A stretch of DNA of 64,000 nt from positions 2,294,001 through 2,358,000 of the forward strand of contig NZ_CP053707.1 of NCBI RefSeq assembly GCF_013201035.1, written 5' to 3'. Positions 61,910 through 64,000 of this stretch are shown here, piece by piece. The position numbers and the translations under genes are program-made. The notes under the pieces were generated by a model, which was given only the letters and a program-made list of their open reading frames with translations, was not told the DNA's origin and ran no database searches. This DNA is from Arthrobacter sp. NEB 688 (GTDB taxonomy: Bacteria; Actinomycetota; Actinomycetes; Actinomycetales; Dermatophilaceae). The first letter of the stretch is position 1. Each line of letters starts with the position of its first letter.

Positions 61910-64000
61910 TCAGTACTGGAAGGCGACGTCGGCGCGCCGCAGCCTCGGGTAGTCGCCGGGGGCCCCGGCGAGGACGCCGCCCTCGGCACGGGTGGCGGTG
62001 ACGCCCTGCGTGGCGAGGTGGGCGATGACGGCGTCGGCGCGGCGGTGGGCCAGGTCGGCGTTGTGGGAGGCGGTGCCCTCCGGGGAGGCGTACCCGCGGA
62101 CGACGGCGCCGGTGACCCCGGCGGCCTTCGCCGTGGTGACGACGGCGTCGAGCGCCGTGACGTCCGCGGGGGCCGGGCCGACGGCCAGGTCGTCCTCGTC
62201 GAGGGCGAAGTGCACGGTCGCGGTCGCCGGAGGGGCGGGCTTCGGGGCGGGCGGCGGCTCGGCGGGGCCCGGGTCGGGGTCCTCGTCGGGCTTCTTCTCG
62301 GGCTTCGTGGGGTCGGTCTTCTTCTCGTCGGCCTTCTTGCCCGTGTAGAGCGAGGCGGAGGTCTCCATCGCCTTGACGGCGAGCTGGGTGGCCGACGCCA
62401 GGGCGTCCTTGCGTGCGGCCTCACCGGTGTCGATGGTCTTGCCACCGAGCGTCGTGAGGTTGCCCGCGTTCGTCAGCGCGCCGACGTCGAAGCCCTTCTG
62501 CTCCTTCGCCGCTGCGACGAGCGCCGCCGCGAGCGTGGTGTCGGCGGCGACCGGCGCCATCGAGAAGTTCTGGATCTGCGGGGTGAGGCCCGTGAGCGTG
62601 TTGGGCGCCGTGAGGGCGCCGGCCAGCGACTGACCGGGGGCGCCGACGGCGGCGATCTCCGGGGCGCTGTCGCCCGGGCTGTCCTGCCAGTTCCAGAACC
62701 GCGTGAGGTCGATCTTCTCCGCGGACGGGCAGTGCCCGAGCACGGCCTCGCCGAGGACACCCTTCGTCGGCAGCGCGATCGTCGAGCGGGGCGGGTCGAA
62801 GCCGTCGGTGTGGAACCGGGTCAGCGCGTCCTGCACCTGCGCGCTCGTCAGGCCGGTGGCCATGGTCATCTCGGCCGGGATCATGAACGGCAGCACCATG
62901 CAGTTACCGAAGTAGCCGAGCACGTTGTTGGTGATGCACGAGATGAGCGGCACGCCCCGGCGGGGGCGCCCCTCGGCGTCCGGGGGCAGCCCGATCTCGT
63001 AGCGCTCGAGCATCACGGCGCGCTCTTCCGTTGTGAGGGAGGCGAACACGGCGACGCTGCACGTCATCGTGTTGCGCACGACCCACTGGAAGGTCTTCTC
63101 GATCTCGAGGACCGAGGCGTAGGAGAGCACGGGCGGGATGCCCCGCGCCGGCACGGGGTAGGCCGAGACCGGCAGCTCGACGGCGCCGGGGAAGCCGCGG
63201 CCGACGACCTGGACCGCCGAGCCACCGCTGGTGGCCGCCGGCAGCTGCGCGGAGAACGCGGTGACGAGGGGTCCGCCGAGCTCGCGCTCGACCCGGTCGG
63301 CCGCGAAGGCCTTGGACACCGACGGCTTCTCGAAGGCGGCCTTGAGCGCCTGCTCGCCGAGGCTGCCGAGGACCACGCCGGCGATGCGCAGGTCGGCGAC
63401 CGCCGGTGGGGCGAAGGAGTAGTCGAGCCGTGCGGCGCGGCGACGCACCTCGAAGCCGACGACGTCCTGCCGGGCCATCGACGGGGGGAGCGTCACCGAG
63501 GCCGTCCAGGTGCGCGAGGCGCCGGTGGCGCGGCGGGCGGTGCGCAGGGCCCCGAAGAGGGCCTCCTCCGAGGCGAAGGCGTTCGGGCCCGTGGGCAGGT
63601 CGTACGACGGGTCACCCTCCAGCCGGATCGGGCCGACCCGCACGCCGCGCGGTCCGAGGACCGTGACGGACACCTCGTCGGTCGCGAGAAACGTTCCGGT
63701 GAGGGCGAGGTCGAGCGTCTCGACGGTCGCCGCGGACTGGTCGGCGACCGCGGTCGACGGGTTGGACGCGAAGTCGGTCAGCAGCGTCAGGCCCCGGCGG
63801 TGGCGGGCCGGCACGACACGGGTCAGGACGTCGGCGTGGGTGAGCATCCGGCCGTAGCGGTCGAGCACCTCGTCGCGCGTGTCGGGGGCGTCGGTCAGAC
63901 GCGGGGGGAGTCCGGGCGGGAGGAACTTGACGATCTCGAGCGGCACGAGGCAGACGAGGTTGACGCCCTCGACGACCGTCGAGACGTCGAAGAGCCGTTG
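61910..64000 (-). CDS. OmpA-domain protein (5' partial, continues beyond the right edge)
   Basis: The frame is open to the last base, so the N-terminus is missing; GTG codons near 63946 exist, but coding-like sequence (RLFDVSTVVEGVNLVCL) continues upstream of them. The main part is a large mixed domain (FQWVVRNTMTCSVAVFASLT, VPLISCITNNVLGYFGNCMV, GHCPSAEKIDLTRFWNWQDS). A Lys/Pro/Asp-rich linker (KKTDPTKPEKKPDEDPDPGP) leads to a C-terminal OmpA-like domain (TVHFALDEDDLAVGPAPADV, VRGYASPEGTASHNADLAHR), which usually binds peptidoglycan. No membrane helix is seen in the visible part. Possibly a structural or cell-wall-linked protein of a larger gene cluster. Confidence 0.75.
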   Translation of the reverse strand, partial: QRLFDVSTVVEGVNLVCLVPLEIVKFLPPGLPPRLTDAPDTRDEVLDRYGRMLTHADVLTRVVPARHRRGLTLLTDFASNPSTAVADQSAATVETLDLALTGTFLATDEVSVTVLGPRGVRVGPIRLEGDPSYDLPTGPNAFASEEALFGALRTARRATGASRTWTASVTLPPSMARQDVVGFEVRRRAARLDYSFAPPAVADLRIAGVVLGSLGEQALKAAFEKPSVSKAFAADRVERELGGPLVTAFSAQLPAATSGGSAVQVVGRGFPGAVELPVSAYPVPARGIPPVLSYASVLEIEKTFQWVVRNTMTCSVAVFASLTTEERAVMLERYEIGLPPDAEGRPRRGVPLISCITNNVLGYFGNCMVLPFMIPAEMTMATGLTSAQVQDALTRFHTDGFDPPRSTIALPTKGVLGEAVLGHCPSAEKIDLTRFWNWQDSPGDSAPEIAAVGAPGQSLAGALTAPNTLTGLTPQIQNFSMAPVAADTTLAAALVAAAKEQKGFDVGALTNAGNLTTLGGKTIDTGEAARKDALASATQLAVKAMETSASLYTGKKADEKKTDPTKPEKKPDEDPDPGPAEPPPAPKPAPPATATVHFALDEDDLAVGPAPADVTALDAVVTTAKAAGVTGAVVRGYASPEGTASHNADLAHRRADAVIAHLATQGVTATRAEGGVLAGAPGDYPRLRRADVAFQY

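Noticed and set aside
1-64000. CRISPR arrays, tRNA or rRNA genes, and intact insertion sequences or integrases
   Set aside because: I saw no regularly spaced repeats, no tRNA cloverleaf with conserved TTCGA arm context, and no transposase or integrase motifs. A covariance-model search would be decisive.

Overview
The window is high-GC DNA with GTG/ATG starts, many 4-bp ATGA/GTGA gene overlaps, WYL/PafBC-type regulator pairs, DUF222-HNH and DUF2510 proteins. This points to an actinomycete; Micrococcales/Intrasporangiaceae is an inference only. No rRNA, tRNA, CRISPR array or intact insertion sequence was seen.

Positions 1-27.5 kb read as a genome-defence island, visibly less GC-rich than the right half. 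From the left it holds: the 3' part of a giant SF1 helicase with a nuclease-like and DUF3320-like tail, frameshifted near its end; a three-gene unit of unknown function (2433-5290) ending in a predicted membrane protein; a DUF4230 protein; and an overlapping pair of WYL regulators (6085-8086). A leftward block (13.85-8.1 kb) follows in which most genes are damaged: a frameshifted fragment, two unknown genes, an intact HNH endonuclease, a DEDD exonuclease-BRCT gene with one in-frame amber codon, a DUF262/HNH (GmrSD-type) gene with about five frameshifts, and a conserved C-terminal fragment. A decayed PD-(D/E)XK nuclease lies at 14.1-14.8 kb.

The intact centre of the island is at 15-27.5 kb. 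A DUF3883 protein diverges from a rightward operon: a 1016-residue protein of unknown fold, a 1785-residue DEAD/DEAH helicase with zinc-binding clusters and a DUF1998-like end (resembling DruE of Druantia), a Cas4/AddB-like Fe-S PD-(D/E)XK nuclease, and a second WYL pair that is a close paralogue of the pair at 6 kb. This is the best candidate for an undescribed or variant anti-phage system.

Positions 27.6-37.4 kb carry more small systems: a YbjN/TY-Chap-like protein, a macro-SIR2 fusion, an operon of zinc ribbon + NERD-helicase + DUF6308-like protein, a leftward four-gene operon with a cyclic-phosphate receiver (cREC) protein, a membrane-anchored matrixin-like protease, a possible uracil-glycosylase-fold protein and a DUF2510 membrane protein.

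Positions 37.5-64 kb look like ordinary chromosome of very high GC: a secreted beta-helix protein with a LacI-type operator and a convergent LacI regulator; a second matrixin-like protease; DUF3500; an ABM monooxygenase-like protein; DUF222-HNH; a small membrane protein behind a BlaI-like palindrome; two giant overlapping genes (1647 and 1304 residues); a secreted GH14 beta-amylase; a SulP transporter; two unknown proteins; an aldo/keto reductase; and, at the right edge, two genes including an OmpA-domain protein that continues beyond the window. Several perfect inverted repeats behave as intergenic terminators.
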